A DNA stretch of 8,443 bases from Chloroflexota bacterium (GTDB taxonomy: Bacteria > Chloroflexota > UBA6077). The position numbers were made by a program, and so were the translations under genes. The stretch is from the NCBI GenBank assembly GCA_021786215.1, contig JAJYNT010000236.1, positions 1 through 8,443 of the forward strand, in the 5' to 3' direction. A model generated the notes under the pieces. It made no database searches. It saw only the letters and a list, made by a program, of their open reading frames with translations, and was not told the DNA's origin. Each line of letters starts with the position of its first letter. The first letter of the stretch is position 1. This document shows, piece after piece, positions 6,966 to 8,443 of this stretch.

Positions 6966-7157
6966 ACGCCTCTTCGGGAAGGAGAGGCCGGAGTTCTTGA
7001 CGGCGGCGCGGATGCGCTCCTTCGCCTCCTGCACGGCGGCATCCGGCAGGCCCACGATGATGAAGTTGGGCATGCCGTAGGAGGCGATGTCGACTTCGAC
7101 TTCGACCAACTGGCCGTCCAGGCCGACGACGGCGCAGGTGAGCGCCTTGGCAAGCAA
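6966..7157 (-). pseudogene. comM: 5' fragment of a second, diverged comM (first 64 codons)
   Basis: The translation from TTG 7157 aligns without gaps to residues 1-64 of the intact ComM (both contain LAKALTCAVVGLDGQLVEVE) and differs at about eight positions, mostly conservative (for example Y for H at 27 and I for V at 34). Many codons differ silently, so this is not a recent copy. Similarity ends abruptly after KRR, just before the conserved NLAPADL segment, and the ATPase domain is missing. A full GGAGGT ribosome binding site (7169-7164) stands six bases before the TTG. This was therefore the true 5' end of a working gene. It is in the same orientation as the intact copy. Confidence 0.85.
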
Positions 7158-7163
7158 GTTGGG

Positions 7164-7169
7164 ACCTCC
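7164..7169 (-). promoter_or_regulatory. Strong ribosome binding site of the comM remnant
   Basis: GGAGGT, read on the minus strand, lies six bases upstream of the TTG at 7157. It fixes this rare start codon as the original start of the fragmentary comM, since the alignment with the intact protein also begins exactly there. Confidence 0.6.
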
Positions 7170-7174
7170 GAGGG

Positions 7175-7216
7175 GTGCTGAGTGCTGGGTGCTAATGGCT
7201 GGTAGCTGACGGCTCG
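7175..7216. repeat. Degenerate heptamer repeat tract, six units
   Basis: Six successive seven-base units share a central GCT: GTGCTGA, GTGCTGG, GTGCTAA, TGGCTGG, TAGCTGA, CGGCTCG. On the minus strand the unit reads like TCAGCAC. Heptamer tracts of this kind occur in intergenic DNA of some GC-rich and filamentous bacteria. The tract stands between the comM remnant and the PIN-like fragment and runs into the first copy of the 38-base direct repeat. Confidence 0.6.
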
Positions 7217-7248
7217 ATCTTAGCAGGAAAGTGGTAGATGGGAAAGGG
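7211..7248. repeat. 38-base direct repeat, copy 1
   Basis: This copy matches 7468-7505 at 32 of 38 positions, with an identical 18-base core, GCAGGAAAGTGGTAGATG (7223-7240 here). Both copies are in the same orientation and enclose the PIN-like gene fragment. Confidence 0.75.
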
Positions 7249-7259
7249 AAACGCCACAC

Positions 7260-7463
7260 CAAGGGGCGGCGGACCCAACCTACGCTGGGTTTCCAGTGGT
7301 ACAACTCGTCGGCTAGGGGAAGTCCCATGGCCAAGAAGGCATGTACCTCTCTGGCGATGCGATCTGCTGGCCATTGTGGGATCACGAGGATGCCAGCATG
7401 CTGGACGTCGGCGCGCCAGGCAGCCGACCAGCGCCGCCAGGCGTCGTGCAGCAGGAAGATGAC
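7260..7463 (-). pseudogene. C-terminal fragment of a PIN-like (DUF5615-type) protein
   Basis: About 68 codons, including QHAGILVIPQWPADRIAREV and HAFLAMGLPLADELYHW, resemble the C-terminal half of DUF5615-type PIN-like proteins, where a W...HAGI segment follows the last acidic active-site region. The usual N-terminal half with the LLDEN-like start and catalytic aspartates is absent. The frame runs by chance through repeat sequence and on into the comM remnant, so no genuine start or stop is visible. The fragment is bounded on both sides by copies of the 38-base direct repeat. DUF5615 proteins are usually toxin-like partners of DUF433 proteins; no partner is seen here. Confidence 0.45.
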
Positions 7464-7467
7464 CGAT

Positions 7468-7505
7468 GACTCGATACTGGCAGGAAAGTGGTAGATGAGG
7501 AAGGG
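7468..7505. repeat. 38-base direct repeat, copy 2
   Basis: This is the partner of 7211-7248, with the identical core at 7480-7497. The two copies start 257 bases apart. On the minus strand both encode a YHFPA-like string when translated, which is repeat sequence and not protein. Confidence 0.75.
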
Positions 7506-7519
7506 GCTGCCGGACGGGC

Positions 7520-7872
7520 TCACTTCATCTGCGGGCTCCTGGTGCGGACGCGCTCGTAGAGCTCTTCCATGACCGCGATGAAGGACTGATCCTTCGGCCA
7601 GAAGGGGGGATAGTCGCCTCCTTCCTGATTAGGAGGGCCGGCACGCTGGGAGCTGGCGGCGCCTCGATCGCGGGCGGCAGGCGCCGGGCTCCGGTCCAGA
7701 ACCCCTTGTAGCTCACCGTCTCCGGCGCGGGCTCGACGACCGGCCGGGTGAAGTACGACTGAGCGGGCCGCACCTCAACCTCCGGCATGTCGAGCTCGGA
7801 GGCGAGCAACTGCCCCAGCAGGGGAAGACCGCGCCGGAGGAAGACGCCCGCGTCGGGGGCTACCTTTTGCGG
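7520..7872 (-). pseudogene. Truncated and frameshifted gene of unknown family
   Basis: Reading from just after a TAG at 7875-7873, a protein-like frame runs through VAPDAGVFLRRGLPLLGQLL, ELDMPEVEVRP and VSYKGFWTGARRLPPAIE to VPALLIRKE. Past about 7616-7622 that frame turns into Ser/Arg-rich nonsense. The neighbouring frame there reads GGDYPPFWPKDQSFIAVMEE and LYERVRTRSPQMK before a TGA at 7522-7520. A one-base change in the AAGGAGG stretch would rejoin both parts. There is no plausible start at the left of the protein, which begins 14 bases from the toxin gene stop, so the 5' end was also lost. I do not recognise the family. A sequencing error could mimic the frameshift but not the truncation. 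Confidence 0.55.
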
Positions 7873-7886
7873 CTATCCGATAGGTT

Positions 7887-8393
7887 CTAGGTGCCCAGAG
7901 ACTTGATTTTGGCGACCGGTAGATAGAGGTGGCGCTCCTCCCCGACGAAAGGACGGAACTCGAATGCCTCGTAGAAGGCACGGGCCCGATCGTTCTTCGC
8001 ATCCACCGTTACAGCCAGCAGCCCCATCTTCTCGCTGGTCTGGAGACAACGCTGAAGGGCGTCCAGCAGGAGAAAGCCGCCGAGCTTTTGGCCCTGATAG
8101 CGCAGGTCCACGGCCAACCTGCCGATGAGGGCCGCCGGCAGCTCCTCATACCGGGGCAGCTTGGCCCTCATGATCTCGGGGAGTCTGTCGGACCTGATAG
8201 AAGCAGTCGAGAGGCTGTAGTACCCGGCCACCCGCTGATCCATGTTGTCCATCAGCAGGTAGATAACGGCCGCTCCCTTGCGTTGGTCCTGGCTTGCCTG
8301 GCGCGACAGGTAGCGATCCAGGGCGTCGACGCCGCAAGAGAAGCCGCGCCTTGCCTGGTTGCCCAAGACCTCCACCCGATACCTATCTTCCAC
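7887..8393 (-). CDS. GNAT-family acetyltransferase toxin (TacT/AtaT-like)
   Basis: This 168-residue protein has the features of GNAT toxins, which acetylate the aminoacyl group of charged tRNA and stop translation, and which are normally held inactive by an adjacent ribbon-helix-helix (DUF1778-type) antitoxin. The N-terminal FSCGVDALDRYLSRQASQD (18-36) and VAGYYSLSTASI (55-66) are characteristic. LPRYEELPAALIGRLAVD (79-96) leads into the acetyl-CoA pyrophosphate loop QGQKLGG (100-106). The catalytic-type tyrosine is in AFYEAFEFRPF (139-149), and the end (HLYLPVAKI) is typical. Length is usual for the family. The start is a GTG at 8393 with only weak ribosome-binding sequence. The stop codon of an upstream frame lies inside the first codons of this gene, suggesting coupled translation. 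Confidence 0.9.
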   Translation of the reverse strand: MEDRYRVEVLGNQARRGFSCGVDALDRYLSRQASQDQRKGAAVIYLLMDNMDQRVAGYYSLSTASIRSDRLPEIMRAKLPRYEELPAALIGRLAVDLRYQGQKLGGFLLLDALQRCLQTSEKMGLLAVTVDAKNDRARAFYEAFEFRPFVGEERHLYLPVAKIKSLGT

Positions 8394-8442
8394 TCACCAT
8401 CGTCCGGTGCATCTGCGCGTATCGCGTCAGCCGCTCGCCAGG
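8383..8442 (-). CDS. C-terminal end of an upstream gene, possible antitoxin, cut by the window edge
   Basis: A minus-strand frame enters from the right edge and reads 19 codons (ending RYAQMHRTMVSGR) to a TAG at 8385-8383, overlapping the GNAT toxin start by 11 bases. In GNAT toxin operons the antitoxin gene is upstream and often overlaps in this way. The visible residues do not clearly match a DUF1778 C-terminus, so the identity is open. Confidence 0.35.
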   Translation of the reverse strand, partial: PGERLTRYAQMHRTMVSGR

Positions 8443-8443
8443 C

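Noticed and set aside
6819..7523. Single 234-codon minus-strand gene spanning the PIN-like fragment and the comM stub
   Set aside because: The frame joins unrelated pieces through repeat sequence by chance. The comM stub has its own ribosome binding site and start in the middle of it.
6838..7523. A transposon inserted in comM (AbaR-like or Tn7-like)
   Set aside because: The intact comM is uninterrupted, only a 5' stub of the other copy exists, and no transposase, terminal inverted repeats or target duplications of transposon type were seen.
1..8443. CRISPR array
   Set aside because: No set of regularly spaced identical repeats is present; the only direct repeats are one 38-base pair and short tandem units.

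Overview
The window carries a compact DNA-modification and nuclease cassette of defence type. A chromosomal-looking comM gene lies next to it, beside a worn stretch of gene fragments and a GNAT-type toxin gene. GC content is fairly high, GTG and TTG starts occur, and degenerate heptamer repeats fill one intergenic gap. Together with the flavour of the ComM protein this suggests a GC-rich, non-proteobacterial bacterium, perhaps Chloroflexota. That placement is an impression from sequence reading and not a measurement.

Layout. Positions 2-1255 (+) hold the 3' part of a protein ending in a DpnII/MboI-like PD-(D/E)XK nuclease domain; its frame is open to the left edge. Facing it on the minus strand is a tightly coupled three-gene operon, transcribed from about 4825 down to 1499. 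It encodes a MerR-type regulator (4341-4823), a 782-residue adenine-type DNA methyltransferase (1996-4344) and a HEPN-like protein (1499-1999). Both junctions are 4-base start/stop overlaps. The convergent 3' ends are 243 bases apart. Modification enzyme, nuclease domain, possible HEPN RNase and dedicated HTH regulator in one block are best read as a restriction-modification-like or abortive-infection-like defence locus. I do not recognise this combination as a named system.

From 4824 to 5313 there is no convincing gene. The gap holds a possible promoter, small repeats, and at 4960-5001 what looks like the 3' half of a tRNA gene (anticodon-loop region to discriminator base) with no 5' half. 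Such a remnant is typical of the far end of an island integrated in a tRNA gene, so the cassette to its left may be island cargo and comM to its right may be backbone.

comM (5314-6837, -) is complete. Upstream of it, 6878-7872 is a scrap yard: a 28-codon tail of an unknown gene, the first 64 codons of a second and diverged comM with its own strong ribosome binding site, a heptamer repeat tract, a fragment of a PIN-like (DUF5615-type) protein enclosed by two 38-base direct repeats, and a truncated, frameshifted gene. The right end (7887-8393, -) is an intact GNAT acetyltransferase toxin of the TacT/AtaT type. A short reading frame from outside the window overlaps its start.
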